A DNA stretch of 64,000 nucleotides, from NCBI GenBank assembly GCA_051861205.1, contig JBHYDC010000005.1:1-64000 (forward strand), given 5' to 3'. The notes under the pieces are model-generated. The model ran no database searches. It was given only the letters and a program-made list of their open reading frames with translations, and had not been told where the DNA came from. This document shows, in pieces, positions 16,923 to 25,006 of this stretch; position 1 is the stretch's first letter, and each line of letters opens with the position of its first letter. Origin of the DNA: JBHYDC01 sp051861205. Its GTDB lineage: Bacteria; Pseudomonadota; Alphaproteobacteria; Rhizobiales; Pleomorphomonadaceae. A program made the position numbers and the translations under genes.

Positions 16923-18202
16923 GCAACCTCGTCGTCGACGCCGACCGGCTCTGGTCGGACATTATGGCGCTGGCCAATATCACCGAGCCAGGCCGCCCCT
17001 TCACCCGCCGCGCCTTCTCGTCGCTCTACCTCGACGGCCGCGCGCTCGTCGCCGACCGCATGCGTGCCGCCGGGCTCGCCGTCCGGCTCGACCCTGCGGG
17101 GAACCTCATCGGCCGCCGCGAGGGCCGCCGCGCCGATCTCGGAACCCTCGTGATCGGCTCCCATACCGATACCGTTCCCGAGGGCGGCCGCTTCGACGGG
17201 ATCGCGGGCGTCGTTACCGGGCTTGAAATCGCGCGCGTCCTCAGCGAACGCGGCATCAAACTCGACCACGCCTTTGAGGTCTACGACTGCCTTGCCGAGG
17301 AGGTCAGTCCCCACGGTCTCTCCTGCGTCGGCAGCCGCGCTGTCGCGGGCGCGCTTTCCGAAAGCCTTCTCGCGCGCATGGATCCTTCGGGTGAAACGCT
17401 TGCCGCCAGCATGGTCCGGATGGGCGCGACCCCGCATGATCTTTCCGGCGTGCAGCGCACCGATATCGCGGCCTATCTGGAACTCCACATCGAGCAAGGG
17501 CCGGTGCTCGAAGCGGAAAACATCGATATCGGCATCGTTACCGCCATCTCGGGCGTCACCCGCGTTGAGATCGCCACCACCGGCCGCGCCGACCATGCCG
17601 GCACCGCGCCGATGCACCTGCGCGCCGACGCGCTGGTTGCCGCCGCCGATCTGATCCGCGCCGTCCGAACGGCCGCGACCGCGCGGATCCGGCCGGACGG
17701 ACCTCATTTCGTCGCCACGGTCGGCGAAGCGCATGTCGCGCCGAATGCCGCGAATGTCGTGCCGTCGTCGGTCTCGCTGCTCGTCGATATTCGCGCCGAG
17801 GACCGGGCCGACCTTGCCGCCTTCCTCGCCGCCCTCGACGAACCCTTGGAAGCGATTCCGGGCGATCACCCCGGTGTAACCGTGGCGCTGCATCCCGTAT
17901 CCGACAACCCGCCCGCGCCCGCCGATACGGCCCTTCAGGCCGATTTTGCTGCCGCTGCGGCGGACCTTGGCCTCACCGCGCGGTCGATGGCGTCGGGCGC
18001 CGGCCACGACATGGCTTGGTTCGCCCGCATCGCCCCCGCCGCCATGGTGTTCGTGCCCTCGCGTGGTGGCCACAGCCATACGCCCGACGAGTGGACCGAC
18101 AAACCCGCCCTTGCCAAAGGCGCCGCCGTGATGCTGGACGCCCTCCTCAGGGCCGACCGCCGCTTGACCTTAGCCGCCAAACTCGACACCGGAGCCGCCT
18201 GA
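16919..18202 (+). CDS. N-carbamoyl-amino-acid hydrolase / allantoate amidohydrolase family (M20)
   Basis: A 427-residue Zn-dependent hydrolase of the M20 carbamoylase group. Metal-site segments are visible in order: GSHTDTVPEGGRFDG (about 80-94), EEVSPHGLSCVGSRAVAG, LELHIEQGPVLE, the dimerisation-domain motif GRADHAGTAPM and the C-terminal GGHSHTPDEWT. Members cleave N-carbamoyl amino acids or allantoate to the amino acid, CO2 and ammonia. In this operon N-carbamoyl-L-glutamate is the expected substrate, giving glutamate. The stop shares one base with the start of the DUF917 gene (TGATG). Allantoin breakdown is a less likely reading, because no other purine-pathway gene is present. Confidence 0.85.
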   Translation: MSNLVVDADRLWSDIMALANITEPGRPFTRRAFSSLYLDGRALVADRMRAAGLAVRLDPAGNLIGRREGRRADLGTLVIGSHTDTVPEGGRFDGIAGVVTGLEIARVLSERGIKLDHAFEVYDCLAEEVSPHGLSCVGSRAVAGALSESLLARMDPSGETLAASMVRMGATPHDLSGVQRTDIAAYLELHIEQGPVLEAENIDIGIVTAISGVTRVEIATTGRADHAGTAPMHLRADALVAAADLIRAVRTAATARIRPDGPHFVATVGEAHVAPNAANVVPSSVSLLVDIRAEDRADLAAFLAALDEPLEAIPGDHPGVTVALHPVSDNPPAPADTALQADFAAAAADLGLTARSMASGAGHDMAWFARIAPAAMVFVPSRGGHSHTPDEWTDKPALAKGAAVMLDALLRADRRLTLAAKLDTGAA

Positions 18203-19308
18203 TGAAACGCATCCTCACCGAACGCGACGTCGAATTCGCCGTACGCGGCGGGTCCGTCTACGCAGCCGGCGGCGGCGGATGGGCGGATCACGGTCGTATG
18301 CTCGGCATCGCCGCCGTAAGCGCTGGCAAGCCCGAACTCGTTTCGATCGACGAACTCGCCGATGACGCCTGGGTCGCCACCGCGGCCGCCATTGGCGCGC
18401 CAGCCGGCACCACGCCCTGGGAAATGCAAGGCGTCGACTATGTGAACGCCGCGCGCCTCCTTCAAAAGGAGCTTGGTGAGCCGCTCGCCGCCCTCATGAT
18501 CGGCCAGAACGGCCGCTCGTCCACCCTCAACGCTTGGCTGCCCTCCGCCATTCTCGGCACCAAGGTGCTCGATGCCGTCGGTGATATCCGCGCCCACCCG
18601 ACCGGAGACATGGGCTCGATCGGGCTTGCGGGCTTGCCCGAACCGATGATCCAGACCGCTGTGGGCGGCAACCGCGCCGAGAGCCGCTATATCGAACTCG
18701 TCGTGCGCGGCGCGACCGCCAAGGTCTCCCCCATCCTGCGCACCGCGTCGGACATGTCCGGCGGGTTCATAGCCTCGTGCCGCAACCCTGTCCGTGCGTC
18801 CTATGTGCGGGGCAACGCCGCGCTCGGCGGCATCTCGATGGCGCTCGCGCTTGGCGAAGCGATCGTCGCGGCCGAAAAAAAGGGCGCCACTGCGGTCATC
18901 GACGCGATCTGCAAGGCGACCGGCGGCACCATCCTCGCCGAAGGAAAAATCACGGAAAAATCCGTCGTCTACACTAAGGAAGCCTTCGACATCGGCACCG
19001 TCACGATCGGCAAGGGCAAGAAGTCCCGCACGCTCCACATCATGAACGAATACATGGCCGTGGACGACCGTGACGGCGAACGCCTCGCCACCTTCCCCGA
19101 CGTGATCACCACCTTGAGCGAAGACGGCGAGCCGCTCAGCGTGGGGCAGCTGGCCGTTGGCCTGCGCGTTCTCGTGCTGCATGTGCCCCACACGCGGATC
19201 CCGCTGTCGGCCGGCGTGCTCGATCGCTCAGTCTATCCGCCCGTGGAGCGCGCCATGGGGATCGACATCCAATCCTATCTCCCCGTTTCCGGCGGACCCA
19301 AGGCCTGA
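18202..19308 (+). CDS. DUF917 protein, candidate thiohydantoin desulfurase
   Basis: A 368-residue protein of the DUF917 family, whose members often sit with hydantoinase-type genes. Visible features are the N-terminal VEFAVRGGSVYAAGGGGWAD, GRSSTLNAWLPSAILGTKVLDAVG, and HPTGDMGSIGL, with a later GTVTIGKGKKSRTLHIMNEYMAV. I recognise no standard catalytic motif. The known ergothioneine route needs an enzyme of a new type that replaces the sulfur of the 2-thiohydantoin with oxygen. All four other enzymes are present in this operon, so this protein is the remaining candidate. Cys257 (Cys-Arg-Asn region at about 18781) and the His/Asp of the HPTGD segment could be catalytic, but that is a guess. 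No signal peptide is seen. Confidence 0.65.
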   Translation: MKRILTERDVEFAVRGGSVYAAGGGGWADHGRMLGIAAVSAGKPELVSIDELADDAWVATAAAIGAPAGTTPWEMQGVDYVNAARLLQKELGEPLAALMIGQNGRSSTLNAWLPSAILGTKVLDAVGDIRAHPTGDMGSIGLAGLPEPMIQTAVGGNRAESRYIELVVRGATAKVSPILRTASDMSGGFIASCRNPVRASYVRGNAALGGISMALALGEAIVAAEKKGATAVIDAICKATGGTILAEGKITEKSVVYTKEAFDIGTVTIGKGKKSRTLHIMNEYMAVDDRDGERLATFPDVITTLSEDGEPLSVGQLAVGLRVLVLHVPHTRIPLSAGVLDRSVYPPVERAMGIDIQSYLPVSGGPKA

Positions 19309-19311
19309 CCG

Positions 19312-20994
19312 ATGACCGTGAATGCCAAGATCCCCTATGCCCCCGCCACACAGCGGCATCAGCGCTTCTCCATCCCCGGCGGCCCGGACCTTCGTTGTCG
19401 CGGCTGGCGGCAGGAGGCACTGCTGCGGCTTCTGGAAAACGTGCTCTCGGTCGGCGAGGATCCGGACCGGCTGATCGTCTATGCCGCGCTCGGCAAAGCC
19501 GCCCGCAACTGGGAAGCGCACGCGGCCATCGTCGCCGCGTTGAAGACGTTGGAGGAAGACGAAACCCTCATCATCCAGTCGGGCAAGCCGATCGGCGTTC
19601 TCAAAACCCACGCGAAAGCGCCGCTCGTCATCATGGCGAACTGCAACATCGTCGGGCAGTGGGCCAAAGCCGAAATCTTCTATGAGCTGGAGAAGAAGGG
19701 CCTGATCTGCTGGGGCGGATTGACGGCGGGCGCTTGGCAATACATCGGCAGCCAGGGCGTCATCCAGGGCACCTACGAAATCTTCATGCAGATCGCCCGC
19801 ATGCACTTCGGCGGATCGCTCGCGGGGCGCTTCGTGCTCACCGCCGGACTTGGCGGCATGGGCGGTTCGCAGCCCCTCGCCGGGCGCATGGCCGAAGCTG
19901 CCACGCTCTGCGTCGAGGTGGATCCGGCGCGCGCCGAAATGCGCCGGGCCATCGGCTTCGTCGATCACATCGAGACCGATCTGGATGCCGCGCTCGCCCG
20001 CATCGACGCGGCCGTCGCGGCCAAAGCGCCCGCCGCCATCGCCCTCGTCGGCAATGCGGCGGAGATTTATCCGGAAATCGCGCGGCGCGGCATCACGCCC
20101 GACGTCGTCACCGACCAGACCGCCGCCCACGACCTCGTACACGGCTACGTGCCCGCCGGCATCCCGCTCGAAACGCTCAAAGCGATGCGGATCAGCGATC
20201 CCGCCGCCGTGATGGACGCAAGCCGACGGTCGATCGTGCGCCACGTCACCGCCATGCTGGAGATGAAGGATCGCGGCGCCGTCGTGTTCGACAACGGCAA
20301 CCTGATCCGCACCCACGCCCGCGACGGCGGCGTTGCCCGCGCCTTCGATATCCCGATCTTCACCGAGGCCTATCTTCGCCCGCTCTTCTGCAAGGCAATC
20401 GGCCCGTTCCGCTGGATGGCGCTTTCCGGCAACCCGGACGACATTCGCCGCATCGACGATCTCGTGCTCGATCTCTTCGCGGACAATCCCAGCGTCACCA
20501 CCTGGATCCGCCTTGCCCGCGAGCATGTTCCGCTCGAAGGCCTACCCGCCCGCATCGCTTGGCTCGGCCACGGCGACCGCACCGAACTCGCCCGCCGCGT
20601 CAACGACCTCGTCGCGTCCGGCGCGCTTAGCGGACCCATCGCCTTTTCGCGCGATCATCTGGACGCCGGCGCCATGGCCCATCCCAACATCATGACGGAA
20701 AACATGCGCGACGGCTCCGACGCCATCGCCGACTGGCCGCTGATCAGCGCCATGACGCTCTGCTCATCCATGGCCGATCTCGTCGTCGTCCATTCCGGCG
20801 GCGGCGGTTATGCCGGCTACATGACGTCGTCGGGCGTCACCATCGTCGCCGACGGCACCCCCGCCGCCGACGAGCGCCTCGCGACCGCCCTCACCAACGA
20901 CACCGCCCTCGGCATCCTGCGCTACGCGGACGCAGGCTACGAAACCGCCCTCGAAGAAGCCGCCGCCACGGGCATCAACCGCATCCCGCTTTGA
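19312..20994 (+). CDS. Urocanase-family hydratase, probable thiourocanate hydratase
   Basis: A 560-residue homologue of urocanate hydratase (HutU), which uses tightly bound NAD+ as an electrophile. The NAD-binding GLGGMGGSQPLAGRMAE and FRWMALSGNPDDI segments are conserved, as is SRDHLDAGAMAHPN. Two active-site stretches differ from HutU. The family's A-R-I-C-W-V-G reads ARIAWLGHGD, losing the conserved Cys, and the H-H-G-G-G-V-G-M-G stretch reads VHSGGGGYAGYM. These changes fit a dedicated thiourocanate hydratase producing the 2-thiohydantoin-5-propionate. It starts 4 bases after the DUF917 stop and is the last gene of the operon. A hairpin follows at 21002. Confidence 0.82.
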   Translation: MTVNAKIPYAPATQRHQRFSIPGGPDLRCRGWRQEALLRLLENVLSVGEDPDRLIVYAALGKAARNWEAHAAIVAALKTLEEDETLIIQSGKPIGVLKTHAKAPLVIMANCNIVGQWAKAEIFYELEKKGLICWGGLTAGAWQYIGSQGVIQGTYEIFMQIARMHFGGSLAGRFVLTAGLGGMGGSQPLAGRMAEAATLCVEVDPARAEMRRAIGFVDHIETDLDAALARIDAAVAAKAPAAIALVGNAAEIYPEIARRGITPDVVTDQTAAHDLVHGYVPAGIPLETLKAMRISDPAAVMDASRRSIVRHVTAMLEMKDRGAVVFDNGNLIRTHARDGGVARAFDIPIFTEAYLRPLFCKAIGPFRWMALSGNPDDIRRIDDLVLDLFADNPSVTTWIRLAREHVPLEGLPARIAWLGHGDRTELARRVNDLVASGALSGPIAFSRDHLDAGAMAHPNIMTENMRDGSDAIADWPLISAMTLCSSMADLVVVHSGGGGYAGYMTSSGVTIVADGTPAADERLATALTNDTALGILRYADAGYETALEEAAATGINRIPL

Positions 20995-21001
20995 GAGAAA
21001 T

Positions 21002-21027
21002 GGGGCGCGGCAGCAATGCCACGCCCC
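21002..21027. terminator. Hairpin between convergent genes
   Basis: Arms GGGGCG and CGCCCC enclose an inner GGCA/TGCC pair with a GCAA loop and one C-A mismatch. It lies in the 41-bp gap between the end of the catabolic operon and the end of the broken hydrolase. There is no T-run, so it is a weak or factor-assisted terminator serving either strand. Confidence 0.45.
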
Positions 21028-21035
21028 GGCGCCGA

Positions 21036-21817
21036 TCAGTCCTTGGCAAGTCCCTGGATCAGCGCCGCGAGGTCTGCGGCGTGTGTGATCTGCGGCGTGT
21101 GACTGCTGTCGATGCTGAGGACAGACGTAATGCTGGCGCGCGCGATCATCCTATCCTGGAGCGCCGTGCCGAGCGCGTTGTCCCGAAGCGTCTTCACATA
21201 GGCTTTGGGCACGGTACCGAACCGCTCCGTGGTTAGGGTGATGGGGATCGCGAGCGGCGCCAGCGGCTCCTTGACCATGCCACCCGTTATTGTTTCGGCT
21301 AGCGCAGGCTCGGCGTCGTTGGCGAAGATCAGCGCGCGGTCGCGCGCAAGCACGTCAGCGGTGCTGTAGTCGGGTGCGATCACGAAGTTTTTGCCGGTGA
21401 ATTTCGTACCCGTGTCGGTCGCACTCAGCGACTGGAGCGATTCGCCGATACCGGAACATAGGCCGCGACATAAATAAGCCTAGTGACCTTCTCCGGGGCA
21501 GCTTCGGCAACGGCCGAGATCGTAAACCCGCCAAAGCTGTGGCCGACGAGCACGACGCCGGTTCGGTCTCCGATCGCGGAGAGCACGGCATCGCGGTAGC
21601 TGTCGAGGGTCAGCGTGTGCGGATCGAGGCCTTCGCCGTTACGGCCGGGCAAGTCGACGCCAATGACCTCCTCGCCCGATTTGCGCAGCTCGTCTGCCAC
21701 CGCCGTCCAAGCTTTGGCATCCTGGAAAGCGCCGTGCACGATGATCGTGGTGCCCGCTGTGGCCGGTCCGGCGAGTGTGGTGCCGATAACGGCGGCGGCT
21801 AAAATCGTCTTGATCAT
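21036..21817 (-). pseudogene. Alpha/beta hydrolase, exported, broken by a one-base deletion
   Basis: From the ATG at 21817 (AAAGGA upstream) the frame reads a signal peptide (MIKTILAAAVIGTTLAGPATAG), the oxyanion HGAFQDAKAW region and the nucleophile elbow GHSFGG. It then stops early after VAAYVPVSANRSS. Adding one G around 21443-21446 restores a continuous reading (VPVSGESLQSLSATDTGT) to the final residues near 21036, with the catalytic His segment SSHTPQI. The span is 782 bases, one short of a multiple of three. The catalytic Asp/His part is therefore lost in the present frame. A sequencing error is the alternative, but the next two genes are also broken. Confidence 0.8.
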
Positions 21818-21834
21818 GATTGGTCCTTTTGGGT

Positions 21835-22605
21835 TCATTCGCCGAGTGCGCGGATGACGAGGTCCGCCGTTTCCGCTCCGGAGAAGTTCTGTTGGCCGGT
21901 GATGAGGTTGCCGTCGCGGATGGCGAAACCTTTCCAAAGACCGGCCTGGATGAAGTTCGCGCCGATCGCCTTCAACTCGTCCCCGATGCGCCACGGCATC
22001 AGGTGCGTGCCGCGCGGCAGCGGGCCCATCGACCAAACGGCCTCGTCGGCAAAGTCTTCTTCAACGTTGGCAAAGCCGGTGACGGTCTTGCCCTTCGCGA
22101 GATATTCGCCGGTTGAAAGCAGGGAGCGGCGCAGGATCGCGGTGCCGTGGCAAAGCGCAGCGGCGATCTTACCGGCCTCTTAGAATTCCACGAACTTGCG
22201 CTGAAGTGCCTCGGCCTTGTCGAAGCTGAACATCGGGGCCTGACCACCGGCGACCACGATGGCGTCGAAGTGGGCGACGTCGATATCGGCGGCCTTGCCC
22301 GTTGTCTCGATTAATGCGGCGAGCTTGGGCGTTGAAAGGAAGCCGAGCGAGATGAGATCGCTCGCTGAATAGCCGGAGGGGTCGCGGGGGTCGCCGAGGC
22401 TGTCCGGCGCACACGGTCCGCCATCGGCTGAGAAAATCTCAACCTTGTAGCCTTTTTCGGTGAAGGCAAAAAACGGGTGAGTGAGTTCGCTCCACCAGAA
22501 GCCGACGGGCCAACCGGTGACGGTGGACACCGCCGGATTGGCGATGACAATGGCGACACGTTTGGGGCGCGAGGGGCTTACGGGGTTGGGGTTTTTGAGG
22601 CTCAC
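21835..22605 (-). pseudogene. DJ-1/PfpI-family protein interrupted by an in-frame stop
   Basis: The likely start is GTG at 22605 (AAGGA upstream), 5 bases after the preceding gene. It reads VAIVIANPAVS, FWWSELTHPFFAF, GYKVEIFSADGG and FDAIVVAGGQAPMF, the type-1 glutamine amidotransferase-like fold. A TAA at 22180-22182 interrupts after RKFVEF. The same frame continues with EAGKIAAALCHGTAILR, where Cys of C-H-G is the family nucleophile, and runs to VIRALGE near 21838. The stop thus removes the catalytic Cys and the last third. Members include chaperones, glyoxalases and stress proteins. A substitution creating TAA is the simplest cause. Confidence 0.8.
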
Positions 22606-22610
22606 GACTG

Positions 22611-23221
22611 TCAGCGTCCTTCTGCAGGGGTGATGCGGGCGAAGGCGACGCTGCGGCCGTGGCCGCGAACGATCGCCTCGTCGATCCAGAGCATGGCGAA
22701 CGCTTCGAGCAGGCGTGCGTTGACGAGGCCACCGGCATCGACCGCGTCGAAGCCAAGGTCGGCGACAAGGCCGAGCACGACGCCTTTGCGCGCGTGATCG
22801 TCGCCCGCCACGAACATGACGGGCGGCAAGGCGAAGCGCTTGGGATTGGCGAGGTTCTCCTCGCCGGTCTGGTTCAACGTCTTGAAAACAAAGGCGCGGG
22901 GCGCGAGCGCTGCGACCTGCTCGCCGCCGGAGGTGGTGTGGCCGATATCGAGTTCGAGCCGGCCGTCGCGAAACACCAGTGGATTTGTACAGTCGATAAC
23001 GATCTTGCCCGCAAGACCGCCGGCGGCGGCAATGACGGCCGGAACAGCGGTCCAGGGCACGGTGAGAACGACCACGCGGCTGTGGCGGCAGCGTTCGGCA
23101 CGGTGGTCTCGTCGTCGGCACCCGGCGCTTTCACGCCGTAGACGACGGTCTGTCCAGCATCCGCCCAGCCCCGGCCGAGCGCCGTTCCAACCTTGCCTTT
23201 TCCGATGATGGCGATCCGCAT
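22611..23221 (-). pseudogene. NADPH-dependent F420-reductase-like protein, frameshifted
   Basis: From the ATG at 23221 the frame begins MRIAIIGKGKVGTALGRGWADAG, a Rossmann NAD(P)-binding start. After PNAAATAA the frame is lost near 23075-23078; one added base gives VVVLTVPWTAVPAVI and the rest continues unbroken to the stop at 22611 (GKIVIDCTNPL, FKTLNQTGEENL). The span of 611 bases is one short of a multiple of three. Relatives are the F420:NADP oxidoreductase-like proteins that occur in many bacteria lacking F420. It is the first gene of a three-gene minus-strand unit, all three broken, and is divergent from an intact LysR gene. Confidence 0.8.
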
Positions 23222-23300
23222 GGCGCTGTCTCCATCTTGTTCGGGGCGGAGATTAGGAGCAATATGAAATGCACTCCAATGAAGAGATCTGAACATCGAT

Positions 23301-24215
23301 ATGGCGCAAATCGATATCCGGAAGCTCGACTTCACACTGCTGGTCATCCTTGCCAGTCTGCTGCGAACCCGAAAATCAACAGACACGGCTGCCGAGTTGA
23401 ACATGACGCAATCCACCGTCAGCCATGCCCTGGCGCGGCTTCGGGAGCTGACGAACGACGAGCTCTTCGTGCGCCGTCCGCATGGGCTAGACCCGACGCC
23501 GCGCGCTCTGGCGTTGGCGCCGACGCTGGGCGCCCTCTTCGCGCTGGCGCGGGAGGTCCTGTCGGCCGGGAGCTTCGATCCTGCCATGGCAGCAGGGGTC
23601 TTGCGGATCGGCGCGGCGGATTATCATTGCGCGCTGATGGCGGCCCCGCTGATCGCTCGACTTGGCGCCGAAGCGCCAAACCTGCGGCTGAGTTTCCGGC
23701 CGCTCTTGCGCAAAACGGCTGTAGACGCCTTGCTTTCGGGCGAAATCGACATTGCGATCGGCCGGTTCTCGACGCTACCGGCAGCTGTGGCAGTGCATGA
23801 GCTTTTTGAAGAAAGCTACAGCATCGTCGCCCGCCTGGATCACAAGCTGATCCAAACCGACCCGGACATCGAGACCTATCTGGCGGCCCGTCACATCGTG
23901 GTCTCGCTTGACGGCGAACTCTCCGGCATCGTGGATCAGACGTTGGAGGCCATAGGCCGGCAGCGAACGGTTGTCGCGGCCGTGCCCTATTTCCTCGCGG
24001 CGCTGGCGACGGCCGCCGCCGGGGATGCCATTGTGACATTGCCCTCGCGGCTGGCAAAGGCTTATGCCGCGCGCTTCGGACTGGGCGTATTTTCCCCGCC
24101 GATCGAGGTGCGCGCGTTCAAGGTGTCCGCCGTGGTGCCTGCCGCTGCGAGCCGGGGCGGGGTTTCCGCTTGGCTCGCGCAGGAGGTGCTACCCACGATC
24201 GTTCAGGAGGCGTAG
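23301..24215 (+). CDS. LysR-family transcriptional regulator
   Basis: A 304-residue regulator. The LysR winged helix is at about residues 6-65 (LDFTLLVILASLLRTRKSTDTAAELN, then STVSHALARLRELTNDELF). The effector domain begins near 90 (GVLRIGAADYHCALM). It resembles the NodD/SyrM-like branch in its short linker and R-x-P-H-G-L-x-P-T segment. It is divergent from the three broken genes at 21036-23221 with an 80-bp gap, so it probably controlled them. Now that those targets are damaged, it may be an orphan. Its frame is intact, with no sign of decay. Confidence 0.87.
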   Translation: MAQIDIRKLDFTLLVILASLLRTRKSTDTAAELNMTQSTVSHALARLRELTNDELFVRRPHGLDPTPRALALAPTLGALFALAREVLSAGSFDPAMAAGVLRIGAADYHCALMAAPLIARLGAEAPNLRLSFRPLLRKTAVDALLSGEIDIAIGRFSTLPAAVAVHELFEESYSIVARLDHKLIQTDPDIETYLAARHIVVSLDGELSGIVDQTLEAIGRQRTVVAAVPYFLAALATAAAGDAIVTLPSRLAKAYAARFGLGVFSPPIEVRAFKVSAVVPAAASRGGVSAWLAQEVLPTIVQEA

Positions 24216-24274
24216 TCAACATTTCGTCGAGCAGAAGAGCTTCGGGCAGCATGGCGCCCGTCCGGCTTACGAAA

Positions 24275-24351
24275 TGGTACAGCTGCTCGGGCTCGAACCG
24301 AGGACCTTCGGATCCACAATCCGACGCTCTAACCAACTGAGCTACAGCTGC
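24275..24351 (-). tRNA. tRNA-His (anticodon GTG)
   Basis: A 77-base cloverleaf with encoded CCA. The acceptor pairs GCAGCTG with CAGCTGT (one G-T pair), the D stem is GCTC/GAGC, the anticodon stem TCGGA/TCCGA holds loop TTGTGGA (GTG), and the T stem CTCGG/CCGAG holds TTCGAGC. The base before CCA is A (A73) instead of the C73 that pairs with G-1 in most bacterial tRNA-His. This is the known altered histidine identity of many alphaproteobacteria. A G is encoded at -1 but would face A73. The gene lies 59 bases after the LysR gene, on the opposite strand. Confidence 0.95.
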
Positions 24352-24460
24352 CTATCGACGCGGCGGAAAATAGTCGGAGCGTTTTGGCTTTGCAAGCTCT
24401 TTTGCCGCTACTTATGCGCGTGACAAGCAGGTGTTCACGCGCAAGCAGGCTTCAAAAATG

Positions 24461-24486
24461 AAAAGGCCCGGGTTTATGGCCCGGGC
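24461..24486 (-). terminator. Rho-independent terminator of the phasin gene
   Basis: Read on the minus strand, GCCCGGG and CCCGGGC form a 7-bp GC stem around a 7-base loop, followed by CTTTTCATTTT. It lies about 29 bases after the stop of the phasin at 24515-25006. Confidence 0.75.
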
Positions 24487-24514
24487 GCTTGGTCGTGTCG
24501 GTCAAGGCGCATTG

Positions 24515-25006
24515 TTACGCGACCTTGAGGTCTTTCATGAACTTGGAGAACACGTCCTTCACCGGGTTCGCGCTCTCGGTCGCGACCTTGGTCAGAAGCT
24601 CATGCATCTCCTTGGTCTGGGCGGAGACGATTTCGAACTGATGACGAGCAAAAGCCGTCTGAAGCTCGATCGCTTCGGCCACGCTCTTCACGGTCAGCAC
24701 ATCGCGGGCGAACTGGAAGGTGGCGTCTGCATTCGCCTTGGCGGCGTCGAGGGCCTTGGAGTTCAGCGCCACGAAGCCGGTGCGGGTGGTCTCGAACTGA
24801 TCTTCGAGCACGTCGGTGGCTTCTTCAGCTGCGGCGCGCAGACGATCATAGGAATCCCTCGCCTGCTTCACGGACTTCTCAGCCACATCGCGGAACATTT
24901 CGGGCATGTCGACTTGGCTCATCGAAAAAGCTTCGAAAGTTTCGGTCTTCGGCGCAGTGGCCTTCTTGGCGGTCTTGGTCACGGGGATCTTTTCAACGTC
25001 GCTCAT
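24515..25006 (-). CDS. Phasin-family protein
   Basis: A 163-residue amphipathic helical protein that coats polyhydroxybutyrate granules. After a Lys/Ala/Thr-rich head (KIPVTKTAKKATAPKTETF) the phasin core runs from about 35 to 150: VAEKSVKQARDSYDRLRAAAEEATDVLE, then ALDAAKANADATFQFARDVLTVKSVAEAIELQ. A Rho-independent terminator follows at 24461. About 200 bp upstream lies a 23-bp palindrome with a TTGC/GCAA core resembling PhaR operators. A second phasin gene lies upstream on the same strand with about 280 bp between, so the two are probably separate units. Confidence 0.9.
   Translation of the reverse strand: MSDVEKIPVTKTAKKATAPKTETFEAFSMSQVDMPEMFRDVAEKSVKQARDSYDRLRAAAEEATDVLEDQFETTRTGFVALNSKALDAAKANADATFQFARDVLTVKSVAEAIELQTAFARHQFEIVSAQTKEMHELLTKVATESANPVKDVFSKFMKDLKVA

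Noticed and set aside
15540..18202. Allantoin or pyrimidine degradation genes
   Set aside because: The hydrolase families fit, but no uricase, ureidoglycolate or dihydropyrimidine dehydrogenase genes accompany them, and the lyase and urocanase genes give a better common pathway.
19228..20526. Open frame of about 430 codons opposite the urocanase gene
   Set aside because: Antisense shadow of a clear gene; translation is repetitive and unlike known proteins, with no ribosome site.
10140..20994. Ordinary histidine utilisation (hut) operon
   Set aside because: The lyase lacks the MIO tripeptide, the urocanase lacks conserved HutU residues, and hutI/hutG/hutF are absent, while hydantoin-type hydrolases and a betaine-type importer are present.
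23222..23300. LysR operator between the LysR gene and the broken F420-like gene
   Set aside because: A GGAG...CTCC partial symmetry is present but the arms do not match well enough to support a site.
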